In this document: positions 18,515 through 26,672 of the stretch, piece after piece | How positions within the stretch are numbered: the stretch's first letter is position 1 | Layout: each line of letters begins with the position of its first letter | NCBI GenBank assembly: GCA_947259285.1 | Contig: CAMYMR010000044.1 | Span: 1-42,868 of the forward strand | Length of the DNA stretch: 42,868 nucleotides | Direction of reading: 5' to 3' | Source of the DNA: an uncultured Woeseiaceae bacterium | GTDB lineage: Bacteria > Pseudomonadota > Gammaproteobacteria > Steroidobacterales > Woeseiaceae | Made by a program: the position numbers and the translations under genes | The notes under the pieces: generated by a model | Told to the model about the DNA's origin: nothing | The model's database searches: none | The model's input: the letters and a program-made list of their open reading frames with translations, nothing else

Positions 18515-19375
18515 TTGAAACTCGTCAGCATCCAACGAGCAGGCAGCCCGAGTTTTGGGCTCTTATCCGGAAATCGGGTTCGAGAGGCCAGTAGCAAATT
18601 GAAGGGGCGCTTTGCGGATCTTCGAAGCCTTATCGCGGCGGGAGCCTGCGAAGAGTTATTGATGGATGACGGCGGAGTCGAGCTGGATGCGGCCGCGGTC
18701 GAATTCGCCCCGGTTATTCCAAATCCGGACAAGATTCTTTGCGTCGGCGTGAACTACAGGCCGCACATACGGGAAATGGGGCGGGAAATCCCGTCGCACC
18801 CCGTGGTCTTCGTTCGGTTTCCCGGCAGTCTGGTTGGCCACGGAAGGCCGATACGTCGGCCCAGCGTCTCGGAACAGTTCGACTTCGAGGGCGAGCTAGC
18901 CGTTATTATCGGCGAGCGCGCGCGGCATGTGCCAAGAGATTCGGCGTTGCAGGTGATAGCAGGCTACTGCTGCTTTATGGATGGCTCTGTTCGCGACTGG
19001 CAAGGCCACACGCCGCAATTCACGCCCGGCAAGAACTTCCAACAGAGCGGCGCAATGGGTCCATGTCTCGTGACCGCCGACGAGATTCCGGACCCGTCCG
19101 GGCTGAAACTTACGACCTACGTCAACGGCGAGGTCATGCAAAGCGGTCGGGTTTCGGACCTGGTGTTCGATATCCCATCGCTAATCGAATATTGCTCGAC
19201 GTTTACGGAACTGGTCCCGGGTGACGTCATCGCCACCGGTACGCCCGGCGGCGTAGGGGCGGCTCGAACGCCGCCGGTCTGGCTGCAGGACGGCGACACG
19301 GTGGAGGTCGATATTCCCGGTGTGGGCCGCTTGCGGAGCCCGGTCCTCGATGAACGCGACGTGACGACGCCTTAA
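18515..19375 (+). CDS. fumarylacetoacetate hydrolase-family protein
   Basis: FAH-fold metalloenzyme of 286 residues. The catalytic core is intact: VGVNYRPHIREMG, the metal ligands in FDFEGELAVIIG, FMDGSVRDWQ, the lysine in PGKNFQ and the C-terminal IATGTPGGVG. The family hydrolyses or decarboxylates beta-dicarbonyl and oxo-dioate compounds in aromatic or sugar-acid breakdown; the substrate here cannot be told. The start is TTG 18515, because MKLVSIQ matches the usual N-terminus and no in-frame ATG fits; a GGGAAGAG lies upstream. It is monocistronic and divergent from the amidohydrolase. Confidence 0.85.
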   Translation: MKLVSIQRAGSPSFGLLSGNRVREASSKLKGRFADLRSLIAAGACEELLMDDGGVELDAAAVEFAPVIPNPDKILCVGVNYRPHIREMGREIPSHPVVFVRFPGSLVGHGRPIRRPSVSEQFDFEGELAVIIGERARHVPRDSALQVIAGYCCFMDGSVRDWQGHTPQFTPGKNFQQSGAMGPCLVTADEIPDPSGLKLTTYVNGEVMQSGRVSDLVFDIPSLIEYCSTFTELVPGDVIATGTPGGVGAARTPPVWLQDGDTVEVDIPGVGRLRSPVLDERDVTTP

Positions 19376-19380
19376 GCATT

Positions 19381-19627
19381 GATTTCACAGGCAATCACTG
19401 CGCCGAAATGCTGTTGCGTTTGTGCAACAAAAAACAACGCAAATGCCACTCTTGTACAGCGAAGTTGTCTAAAGGATTGACAAATCGCGGTATTTCTGCG
19501 ACCTTTATTGCTATCTAACGTAGCCTTTCCACAACACCTTGGCTGCGCGGCGATAGAAAGACACCTTCAGGCAAGACTTGGTGGGGGACTCCGGGGGGCT
19601 AGGAACCACGTTTAACGTCGGTTTGAG
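19381..19627 (+). other. non-coding stretch before a strong terminator, possible small RNA or long 3' UTR
   Basis: About 250 bases without a convincing gene. The segment 19390-19530 is visibly more AT-rich than its surroundings. It holds an inverted repeat TTGCGTT (19414-19420) / AACGCAA (19436-19442) and a perfect TTGACA (19477-19482), but I find no -10 box at the right distance. The stretch runs into the intrinsic terminator at 19628. It is either the 3' UTR of the FAH-family gene or a separate small RNA. Confidence 0.35.
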
Positions 19628-19660
19628 AAAGCGGTTTCGAGAGAAGCCGCTTTTTTTTGT
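19628..19660 (+). terminator. strong intrinsic terminator
   Basis: AAAGCGGTTTC (19628-19638) pairs with GAAGCCGCTTT (19643-19653) around a GAGA tetraloop, with one G-T wobble, and runs into eight T's (19651-19658). It ends plus-strand transcription 23 bp before the convergent dehalogenase stop. Confidence 0.88.
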
Positions 19661-19682
19661 GCGCGATTCACGAGCGGCCGGG

Positions 19683-20561
19683 TCAGCCTGTTGCGATCAG
19701 CCACTCGCGAATCCCTGCGGCTATCTCGGCAGGAGAGTCTTCCTGGATGAAGTGGCTGCCGGCCACGGTGATCTCGGTCTGGTTTGGAAAGCGGCGGCAG
19801 AATTCGCGCTGCGCGCCCGTCAGAATCGCACCCGGTTCCGCGTTAATAAACAGCTTCGGCACGGACGTTTGCTGCAGCCAGTCCGAATACGCGGACACGA
19901 TTTTGCATACATCAGCCGGTTCGCCGTCCAGCGGAATTTGTCGGGGCCAGGTGAGCGTCGGACGTCGTGACTCGCCCTTCGATTCGAACGGACGCCGATA
20001 AACAGCCATCTCGTTTTCGGTCAAGCCTCTCAGCACCGAGCCCGGCAGCACGCGCTCGACGAAAATATTCTTCTCGAGCACCATCGATTCGCCTGCCTCG
20101 GAGCGAAAGCCCTGGAACAAGGGGCGGATAACTTCGGGCCAGTCCTCCCATCCCATCGGTTTCACGATGCCCTCCATGTAGGCTATGCCGCGCACCCTGT
20201 CCGGGTGCTGGCGCGCCCAATCAAAGCCCAGTGCCGAGCCCCAGTCATGGATAACTAAAGTGACATTGTCGCCTACACCCAGCTGATCCCAGGCCGCAAA
20301 CAAATAATCCCGGTGCTCGACGTATCGATACCGATCGGGGCCGGAGTCATCAAGCTTCTCCGAGTCGCCCATACCGATCAGATCGACGGCGATGCAGCGC
20401 CCGTAGTCTGCCAATTCCGGCATGATGTTGCGCCACAGGTACGAGGAGGTTGGGTTACCGTGCTGAAATATAATCGGGTCGCCCGCGCCCATCTCGACGT
20501 AAGCCATGCGCTTGCCGTTGACGACAACATGCTCTTTTGGATGTTCGATATCGGAGATCAT
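19683..20561 (-). CDS. haloalkane dehalogenase (LinB/DhaA-like alpha/beta hydrolase)
   Basis: Hydrolytic dehalogenase of 292 residues turning haloalkanes into alcohols and halide. All five catalytic positions known from LinB are present: nucleophile Asp106 and halide-binding Trp107 (IHDWGSA), halide-binding Asn36 ([11 protein letters not shown]), acid Glu130 (YMEGI) and His270 ([10 protein letters not shown]). The segments [12 protein letters not shown] and [10 protein letters not shown] are also LinB-like. The frame is open to 20636, but ATG 20561 with GGAG upstream gives the family length. No halo-acid or alcohol dehydrogenase accompanies it, so the natural substrate is unknown. Confidence 0.9.
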   Translation of the reverse strand: MISDIEHPKEHVVVNGKRMAYVEMGAGDPIIFQHGNPTSSYLWRNIMPELADYGRCIAVDLIGMGDSEKLDDSGPDRYRYVEHRDYLFAAWDQLGVGDNVTLVIHDWGSALGFDWARQHPDRVRGIAYMEGIVKPMGWEDWPEVIRPLFQGFRSEAGESMVLEKNIFVERVLPGSVLRGLTENEMAVYRRPFESKGESRRPTLTWPRQIPLDGEPADVCKIVSAYSDWLQQTSVPKLFINAEPGAILTGAQREFCRRFPNQTEITVAGSHFIQEDSPAEIAAGIREWLIATG

Positions 20562-20659
20562 GGCTGGCTCCACTGGCTGATTAAATCGGGTCGCTTTGTT
20601 ACATTCTGCAGCAACGTCAGGCAATGTGCATGTCAATCCTATGCAACGGGAAACTAGCA

Positions 20660-20740
20660 GTGAATAAGATGATCGTCGCCGAGCTAATCACGCTCCTTGC
20701 GGCGCCGGCCGTCGGGCAGATCGGCCCTGACCGCGAGTAG
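20660..20740 (+). CDS. possible 26-residue leader peptide before the cation exporter
   Basis: A GTG-started frame ending eight bases before the transporter start encodes [20 protein letters not shown] plus six residues. GGGAAAC lies upstream of the GTG. It resembles the beginning of an exported protein and could be a leader peptide, a broken gene remnant or chance. Evidence is slight. Confidence 0.2.
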   Translation: MNKMIVAELITLLAAPAVGQIGPDRE

Positions 20741-20748
20741 GTAAAGCG

Positions 20749-21633
20749 ATGGCGCACCCGCATACCGAGAGTACGAATAACAGAAACCTGACGCGAGTAA
20801 TGATCGCGCTCGTTCTCACGGGCACATTCATGGTGGTTGAAGTTATCGGCGGCATCATCTCCGGCTCGCTGGCGCTGCTCGCGGATGCGGGCCATATGCT
20901 GACGGATACCATGGCGCTCGCGCTCGCTGCAATGGCATTTCACGTCAGCAAGCGCCCCCCCGACGGCAAGCTGACTTACGGTTATCAGCGCTTCCAGATT
21001 CTGGCGGCGTTTGTTAATGGAATCAGCCTGCTCGCTATCGTCGGCTGGATCCTGTTCGAAGCCGTTCGTCGTTTCATTAATCCCAGGGACATCCTGGGAG
21101 AGACGATGCTCATCATCGCCGCCGCCGGGCTGCTGATCAACCTGGTGTCATTCACGGTGCTGCATACCGGCGACAAGGAGAATCTCAATATCCGCGGCGC
21201 CGCGCTGCACGTGGCGGGCGATTTGCTCGGTTCCATCGCGGCGATCGTTGCAGCGATAGTGATCATCTACACAGATTGGACCCCGATCGATCCGATATTG
21301 TCAGTCGCCGTGGCATTCCTGATACTCAAGAGCGCCTGGGCATTGGTGAAGCGCAGCGGACACGTTTTGCTGGAGGGCGCGCCGGATTGGTTGAATGTCG
21401 AAACGATGCAGGACCAGATCGTCGCGGCCGTGCCTGGCGTTGCGGAAATTCATCACGTGCACGTCTGGGGCCTGACCCCGCAGCAGCTAATGCTGACGAT
21501 GCACGTAACGCTAAATGAATCGGTCGAAAGTCAGTCCCACGTTGTTCGCAGCGTGAAGTCGCTTCTTAAGTCCGAGTACGGTATTGGCCATTCGACAATC
21601 GAGGTCGAAGTGGACGGTTGCGCTGATCACTGA
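20749..21633 (+). CDS. cation diffusion facilitator (CzcD/ZitB-like)
   Basis: Inner-membrane proton/metal antiporter of 294 residues exporting zinc or similar divalent cations. Six hydrophobic segments are visible. The transport-site motif reads ALLADAGHMLTD, its partner in the fifth helix AGDLLGSIAA, and the cytoplasmic C-terminal domain contains IHHVHVWGL. A His-containing N-terminus (MAHPHTES) fits the ZitB/CzcD branch. The start has AGGTAAAG upstream. The metal specificity is not fixed by sequence alone. Confidence 0.92.
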   Translation: MAHPHTESTNNRNLTRVMIALVLTGTFMVVEVIGGIISGSLALLADAGHMLTDTMALALAAMAFHVSKRPPDGKLTYGYQRFQILAAFVNGISLLAIVGWILFEAVRRFINPRDILGETMLIIAAAGLLINLVSFTVLHTGDKENLNIRGAALHVAGDLLGSIAAIVAAIVIIYTDWTPIDPILSVAVAFLILKSAWALVKRSGHVLLEGAPDWLNVETMQDQIVAAVPGVAEIHHVHVWGLTPQQLMLTMHVTLNESVESQSHVVRSVKSLLKSEYGIGHSTIEVEVDGCADH

Positions 21634-21737
21634 TCGTTGCCAAGCGACGCGCGAAGGGATGGCCGCACGGGTGAACTTCTCGAATACGCTCAGACCGGCA
21701 CGGTACCTGCAGGCAGATCTGCCCCCATCGGGCGAAG

Positions 21738-22304
21738 CTAGTCAGCCGGCGTGACGATTCCAATATAGGGCAGGGTACGATTATGTTCCGCATAATCGAG
21801 TCCATACCCGACCACCCACTTGTCGGGTATATCGAATCCCAGGTAATCGACTTCGACGTCAACTTCCGCGCGCTCTGCCTTGCGAACGAGTGCGCAGGTC
21901 TTGACCGACGCGGGGCGGTGCGACTTGATCAGGCCGATCAGGTATTTGAGCGTATGGCCGGTATCCACGATATCTTCGACGATCACGATGTGCCTGCCTT
22001 CGATGCTGCCGCGAACGTCCATGACGAGGCGCACCGCGCCGCTGGATCGGCTGCCGCTGCCGTAGCTGGAAACAGCGATAAACTCAATCGCGCGCGGGAT
22101 CGTGAGCCTGCGTGACAGGTCGGCAAGGAAGATAAAGGCTCCTTTGAGGACGCCAACCAGCACGATCTCGCCGCAATCCTCGTAATCCTCGGAAATTTGC
22201 TTTGCGAGCTCGCGGACACGCGCATCGATTTCGTCTTCTTTGATCAGCGCTTCGGGGTTCGCCTGCGACACGTTTTTCCCTGATACAGAACCGGACGTCA
22301 GCAT
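21738..22304 (-). CDS. hpt: hypoxanthine phosphoribosyltransferase
   Basis: Purine salvage enzyme of 188 residues making IMP or GMP from hypoxanthine or guanine and PRPP. The PRPP-binding motif is VIVEDIVDTGHTLKYL, the flexible-loop part reads SSYGSGSRSSGAVRL, and the purine-binding end is DYLGFDIPDKWVVGYGLDY. The length and the YAEHNRTLPYIG C-terminus are typical. The N-terminal 15 or so residues are not conserved, so the start may lie slightly downstream. It is divergent from a nucleoside kinase with a gap of about 50 bp, joining two salvage functions. Confidence 0.92.
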   Translation of the reverse strand: MLTSGSVSGKNVSQANPEALIKEDEIDARVRELAKQISEDYEDCGEIVLVGVLKGAFIFLADLSRRLTIPRAIEFIAVSSYGSGSRSSGAVRLVMDVRGSIEGRHIVIVEDIVDTGHTLKYLIGLIKSHRPASVKTCALVRKAERAEVDVEVDYLGFDIPDKWVVGYGLDYAEHNRTLPYIGIVTPAD

Positions 22305-22355
22305 AGGTGATCTTCTGTATGGATGCCAGACGCGATTGCGGTATGGTTGCAGCTA

Positions 22356-22991
22356 ATGAAACGATCCATCGCGATAGCCGGCAACATGGGTACAGGCAAG
22401 TCGACGCTCGTGGAGTTTCTCCACAGAACTTACGACGTCGCGCCGTTTTACGAGCCTAACGATGAGAACCCCTACCTGGGGGATTTCTACAAGGATATGA
22501 AGCGCTGGGCATTTCAGTCGCAGCTGTATTTCCTGAGCAACAAGTTTCGATTGCACCAGGAACTGGATCGTCAGCCCGGCGTGGTCGCCCTGGATCGGAC
22601 GATCTTCGAAGATGCCGAGGTATTTGCAACGGCCCTGCACCAGATGCGAAAAATCTCGAAGCGTGACTGGGCAACGTACCGCGGCTTCTACGAGGCCATT
22701 CTGGACGCTATCCGGCCGCCCGACCTGATGATCTATTTGCGCTGCTCGATGTCCACGTTGCGGCACCGCATTCGTCTACGCGGCCGGAAGATGGAGCAGG
22801 ATGTGCCGCTGTCCTACCTGAAGCGACTCGATCGCCTGTACGAGGGCTGGATAGACTCGTACGATATGAGCGAGGTATTGGTGCTGGAAACCGATCGACT
22901 GGACTATATTCACGACCTCATTCATCGGCTCGACGTCATGGAGCGCATCGAGTCAGTACTTCCCGAGGAAATCGGTCGGCCCAACTGCTAG
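22356..22991 (+). CDS. deoxynucleoside kinase (dGK/dCK family)
   Basis: Nucleoside kinase of 211 residues. The P-loop is GNMGTGKST, the substrate-binding glutamate lies in YEPNDENPYL, and the DR-type motif reads ALDRTIFED. The LID arginines are in RHRIRLRGRKMEQD. The family phosphorylates deoxyadenosine, deoxyguanosine or deoxycytidine. The open frame begins at 22323, but the first beta strand starts with MKRSIAIAG, so ATG 22356 is preferred. With hpt next to it, a role in purine (deoxy)nucleoside salvage is likely. Confidence 0.87.
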   Translation: MKRSIAIAGNMGTGKSTLVEFLHRTYDVAPFYEPNDENPYLGDFYKDMKRWAFQSQLYFLSNKFRLHQELDRQPGVVALDRTIFEDAEVFATALHQMRKISKRDWATYRGFYEAILDAIRPPDLMIYLRCSMSTLRHRIRLRGRKMEQDVPLSYLKRLDRLYEGWIDSYDMSEVLVLETDRLDYIHDLIHRLDVMERIESVLPEEIGRPNC

Positions 22992-23015
22992 CCTGGTTAT
23001 TGCACCAACCGACGC

Positions 23016-23816
23016 CTAATCCAGCCTGAATCCTGCCCGGGAAAGACGCCGCGCGCTCTTTTCGAATTCATCGCGATCCTGGTAGGTCAGCACGACCTCG
23101 AATTCGCCGGTGCCGCGGCGAAACCAGTCCAGGCTCAATTCCGGCGCTTGTGCTTCGAGGTGCTCAATAAAAGCCTCGGCACGATACGGTTCGCCGAAGG
23201 TCAGGAGCGTTGACTGGCCGATCGACGAGTAAAGGGTGTCGGGCACGGGCTTTCGGGTCTTACTGTTGCCGAGGACATAATTCAGATGACGATAAATGTA
23301 ACCGGAGTACCAGGTCGCGCCGGTTGGAATGTTGTAACCGTCCGTCGCAATGCGCCCGGGGCCGTAATTGTAGGCGGCCAGCGCCAGGTGGACGTTGCCG
23401 TTATAGCGTGCCAGCAGTTCCTTCAGGTAGCGCGCGCCTGCGTCGATGTTCGTACAGGGCTCGTAGAGATCGCTCAGCCGGTGAATGCCGAGATGCTTCG
23501 CGGTATCGGGCCACAGGATCTGCATCACCCCGTGTGCGTTAGCGTGCGACCGGGCGGTGGCGTTGAAATCACTCTCTCCACGTGCAACGGCGAGCAGTAA
23601 AGATTCGGGCAAGTCGTACTGAAGCGCGGCGGCGCGGAAGCAGGTTGAATGGGGGAAGGTGTAGGCGGGCTCGAGAGTCGCCTGGTTCGCGCTGTAGTCC
23701 TGCCACGCCACGTCGAGGTCAGGTCGGGTAGCCCAGGCACCGATAGCTACAATCGAGAGGAATATTCCCGCGGCCCACGACGCATTGTTTCTTGTGCTTC
23801 GCCGCATCTTAGCCAT
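23016..23816 (-). CDS. lytic transglycosylase, Slt family
   Basis: Peptidoglycan-cleaving enzyme of about 266 residues, last gene of the envelope operon. An N-terminal hydrophobic segment (ASWAAGIFLSIVAIGAWA) exports or anchors it. The SLT domain has the catalytic glutamate in ARGESDFN (about residue 81), HGVMQILWPDTAKHLGI and AAYNYGPGRIA. A further 80 residues after the domain, with WFRRGTGEFEVVLTYQDRDE, resemble a small SPOR-like fold. Start codons at 23816 and 23807 both overlap or abut the stop of the upstream gene, indicating coupling. Its presence suggests that the complex must open or remodel the cell wall. Confidence 0.87.
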   Translation of the reverse strand: MAKMRRSTRNNASWAAGIFLSIVAIGAWATRPDLDVAWQDYSANQATLEPAYTFPHSTCFRAAALQYDLPESLLLAVARGESDFNATARSHANAHGVMQILWPDTAKHLGIHRLSDLYEPCTNIDAGARYLKELLARYNGNVHLALAAYNYGPGRIATDGYNIPTGATWYSGYIYRHLNYVLGNSKTRKPVPDTLYSSIGQSTLLTFGEPYRAEAFIEHLEAQAPELSLDWFRRGTGEFEVVLTYQDRDEFEKSARRLSRAGFRLD

Positions 23817-24345
23817 CCGACAAATCGAGGCCGGTAGCCGTCGAGATCTGCGAGAGCTTATTCTGGATATCGCTATCGTCGGAATACGCAAACGCCACCT
23901 CAAAGACGCCGGGTTTCAGCTTGATGACCCGGTAGTCCAGCCCGGTAGTGCGCTGCAGCTGAGCGACGAACCCGTCAGCGGCGATCTGACTTCGGAAAGG
24001 GCTCCAGAAGGCGTACCACTGTTGCTCTGCCGGAGGTGCGGGTTCCGGATCGTTGGCCAAAGGCTTCGGCGCGACATCGGGCATCGGATCCGGCGTGGCC
24101 AAAGGGCTAAGGTCGGGCGGCGAAGCTTCGGCAATGTCGACATCGTGTGTCGCTTGCTCGACAACGGGCTCGATTTGGGAAATCGCATCCGCTTCCTTGT
24201 TCTGCATCGTTGCTTCAGGAATGACCAGATCTGCCTGCATATTATCGCCGTCGTGCGATGCATTGAATTCGGGAACCCCGACCGCGAGTATGAGCAGGCC
24301 CACCGCCATTGCGGCGCCCGTCAATATGCCCATCAGACGAATCAT
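23809..24345 (-). CDS. membrane-anchored SPOR-like protein
   Basis: A 178-residue protein with one N-terminal membrane helix (MGILTGAAMAVGLLILAVGV), a long acidic and proline-rich linker and a C-terminal domain of about 70 residues. That domain (WYAFWSPFRSQIAADGFVAQ, then DYRVIKLKPG and FEVAFAYSD) resembles SPOR, which binds denuded peptidoglycan strands. AAGGAG precedes the start. It lies nine bases after the exported 508-residue protein and overlaps the transglycosylase. A bridge between inner membrane and cell wall is a reasonable inference. Confidence 0.72.
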   Translation of the reverse strand: MIRLMGILTGAAMAVGLLILAVGVPEFNASHDGDNMQADLVIPEATMQNKEADAISQIEPVVEQATHDVDIAEASPPDLSPLATPDPMPDVAPKPLANDPEPAPPAEQQWYAFWSPFRSQIAADGFVAQLQRTTGLDYRVIKLKPGVFEVAFAYSDDSDIQNKLSQISTATGLDLSDG

Positions 24346-24354
24346 GGCGACTCC

Positions 24355-25881
24355 TTACAATACATTCTTGACGCTTAGTGCTCGCCAGTCGACGTGTTTC
24401 GATGAGCGTGCCGTCAGCATTGCAAAATCACTCAGCCATTCCCGCAGCGCGTCGTCTTCGAGCCCGGGACGAATCGATGCCGAGCATCGCAGCGGTAGTT
24501 CGTCCATGTGGTTTGCGACGCGTCTGGCGACCTGCGCATCTGTGATGACGACCGCGTAGAAGGTGTCGAATTGCGGGTCGAGCTGCCAATCGAAAGTCTC
24601 GCTCCAGTTCTGCCTTGCCGTGCTGGTCTTCGCGACCGGGAAGCGAACAAGTTCGCCCTTGCGCGCGATACGCGCGGTTGTCCGACTGCGGCACTCGGGG
24701 CCAGCCAACCTGACCAGGCCGTGATTGGCCTGGTGCTCGAGGAAGAATACGATCGAGTCGGCCTGTGCTTTCGTTGTCAACAGCGAGCACGGTCGCACGC
24801 CGCTCATGTAGCTGGCATCGCGAATGGCGACACTGCCATCCTTGCAGTCGCTGAATGAGGCGGGCGAGGCGAGTTGCAGCGGACTGATCAACGCATCTTT
24901 GCCGGCATTGGGTACCGATATTGACGCAGGCGTGGGCGTTACCGGCGTCGTAGCCGGCGGCGTATCGGGACCCGGCTCCGGTGCTGCGACAGTTGGCGTG
25001 TCGGGCAAAATAACATAGGCGCTGGCGCCGAGCGCCGCGACGTCGTCCTCTGCATCCTGCGGCGTGATGGTTAACCAGTACTGAAACAATACGCCGTCGA
25101 TCTGGTGCGCTTTGCCGCTGAGGACAGCGTTGGTTCTTTTCTCATCATTGCTCAGGGTCAGCGCCTGGCGACCGGCCAGATTGTTGCTGATCAACTCTAC
25201 CGTGCCCTGGAGACCCTCCGCCGTCGGCTCGCGCAGGTCGGCGGCAACGACGTATTCGTCCGATACGCGCTTTTGCATCGCGCAGCTCAGTTCGTGAGCA
25301 AGGTGCGCGGCCAGCAGGTCCGTCTGTGACAGTGTAAATGGCACGTCTCGCGCACCGAGAAACGTCTCGTCGATGCGCGATTGGCGCATCGCCTGTCGCT
25401 GAGTCGTGCTGAGCTTTCCATGCCAGCGCTTGCCGAAACCGGTTACCCAGTTGCGGTCTTCAAGGTCGAGCGCACGGACATTGACGGCGTAGCTGCTGTC
25501 CAGTTTTTGTGTGAGTTCGACGCCGATGTAGTAATGCACGTCGTCAAGCTTGCAGTCCTGGGGCTGCGCGTCCATTAAGCTGCCGCTGCGACCTTGCTGC
25601 CAGCCGACGGCAACGCCAGGCGTTGCGACCGCCGCGGCAAGGATGCGATCGCGAAGCGAAATCGCCAGCGCGTTGCTGACGGAGGCCGGCGTATTGTCGC
25701 GCAGGACGACAAACATGACGGTCTCGTTCTTGAACCGTGGATGCACGATCAGCTGTTGCCGAACATACGGTATGAGATCTCGGTCCAGCCAACGATCGAG
25801 GTCCTTTTCGCGGGACTGGGCGACGGCCGGAATGGACTGTGCCACAAGGATGGTCAGTAGTATCAGGATGCGTTTTGTCAT
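24355..25881 (-). CDS. exported protein of unknown function, envelope operon
   Basis: A 508-residue exported protein with a signal peptide (MTKRILILLTILVAQSIPAVAQ). Two domains are separated by a Pro/Thr-rich linker near the middle (PGPDTPPATTPVTPTPA). The N-terminal one contains HPRFKNETVMFVVLRDN and a segment DVHYYIGVELTQKLDSSYAV. The C-terminal one is rich in beta-strand-like stretches and has SFSDCKDGSVAIRDASY and three further cysteines. I do not recognise the family. It starts with GGGAGG upstream and overlaps the ExbD-like gene by four bases, so it is probably the periplasmic partner of the channel. Confidence 0.75.
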   Translation of the reverse strand: MTKRILILLTILVAQSIPAVAQSREKDLDRWLDRDLIPYVRQQLIVHPRFKNETVMFVVLRDNTPASVSNALAISLRDRILAAAVATPGVAVGWQQGRSGSLMDAQPQDCKLDDVHYYIGVELTQKLDSSYAVNVRALDLEDRNWVTGFGKRWHGKLSTTQRQAMRQSRIDETFLGARDVPFTLSQTDLLAAHLAHELSCAMQKRVSDEYVVAADLREPTAEGLQGTVELISNNLAGRQALTLSNDEKRTNAVLSGKAHQIDGVLFQYWLTITPQDAEDDVAALGASAYVILPDTPTVAAPEPGPDTPPATTPVTPTPASISVPNAGKDALISPLQLASPASFSDCKDGSVAIRDASYMSGVRPCSLLTTKAQADSIVFFLEHQANHGLVRLAGPECRSRTTARIARKGELVRFPVAKTSTARQNWSETFDWQLDPQFDTFYAVVITDAQVARRVANHMDELPLRCSASIRPGLEDDALREWLSDFAMLTARSSKHVDWRALSVKNVL

Positions 25882-26672
25882 GAGGCCTCCCATCGAATCT
25901 CGCCGTTGGCGACGATGATCAGGCTGCCGCCACGGTGTTCAAGCATCAGCTTGTCGAGTTCGTTTCTAAGCTTGCCAGGTAGCGTCACGCCCCAGCTTAC
26001 CGCCTCGGGCACAGCGCCGGTGCGCTGCAGCGCCGCAATGACCGCCGCGGGTACGGTGTTTCTCTCCATCTCATGAAAGGTGTTTGGCGTGGACGCGTCC
26101 CAGAAACTGATGCGACTCTCACTGACAGTCATGCGCTGCGCGCGGTCATTGTCTATTGCGTAAAGGCCGACATGACCGGCGGCGACGAGCCTGGTCAGCG
26201 CAGCGTCCGACTCGAATCGGAGCGTGAATCCCTCTGTTTCACTTTCGGGGGCTACTGGTTCATCGCGGGGTTCGACAGGCAGGGAAGGGGCCGGCGTCTG
26301 CGCAACAACAGGCGCTCGTAGCGGCTCTTCGACCGCCGTTTTCGGGACGAATTTGGAGATCCATTTGGGCCGTGTCAGCGTTACGGTTGCTTCGGGCAGG
26401 GGCTGCGGCGTCGACTTAGCCACCGTTTCCGGCGCTTCGGTCATTGTGACCGTCTCATCGGCGATAACGTTCGTAACGGGCTGCTCTCTTGCCTCCGGTT
26501 CGAGTGGCGGTGTCGGCGTCATCGGTATGCTTTGCACGAGCGCGAATATTGCAACGAGACAAAGCGACAGAATCGCCATGAAGCGCATAATGTCGGTCTG
26601 CAGGTCGGCCGCTCCGCCCGAATCGCTATCAGCGGAACGGTTCAGCGGATAAGCCAGCGGCGAGCGCGTCAC
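25878..26672 (-). CDS. ExbD/TolR/MotB-like membrane protein with extended periplasmic domain
   Basis: A 264-residue protein with one membrane helix near the N-terminus. The segment LQTDIMRFMAILSLCLVAIF aligns with ExbD/TolR, including the membrane aspartate (Asp27) that carries protons in that family. A proline-rich linker (about residues 50-140) leads to a C-terminal domain of about 115 residues with SWGVTLPGKLRNELDKLM and GGSLIIVANGEI. The domain is much longer than in ExbD and I cannot name it. The start is GTG 26672, overlapping the stop of the channel gene as GTGA, with GGAGG eight bases upstream. Confidence 0.8.
   Translation of the reverse strand: MTRSPLAYPLNRSADSDSGGAADLQTDIMRFMAILSLCLVAIFALVQSIPMTPTPPLEPEAREQPVTNVIADETVTMTEAPETVAKSTPQPLPEATVTLTRPKWISKFVPKTAVEEPLRAPVVAQTPAPSLPVEPRDEPVAPESETEGFTLRFESDAALTRLVAAGHVGLYAIDNDRAQRMTVSESRISFWDASTPNTFHEMERNTVPAAVIAALQRTGAVPEAVSWGVTLPGKLRNELDKLMLEHRGGSLIIVANGEIRWEAS

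Noticed and set aside
19477-19482. TTGACA as a promoter for a small RNA
   Set aside because: No acceptable -10 box occurs 16-18 bp downstream; kept only as a weak hint.
21712-21723. GGCAGATCTGCC palindrome between the cation exporter and hpt
   Set aside because: Perfect but short, without a T-run and far from any promoter; probably chance.
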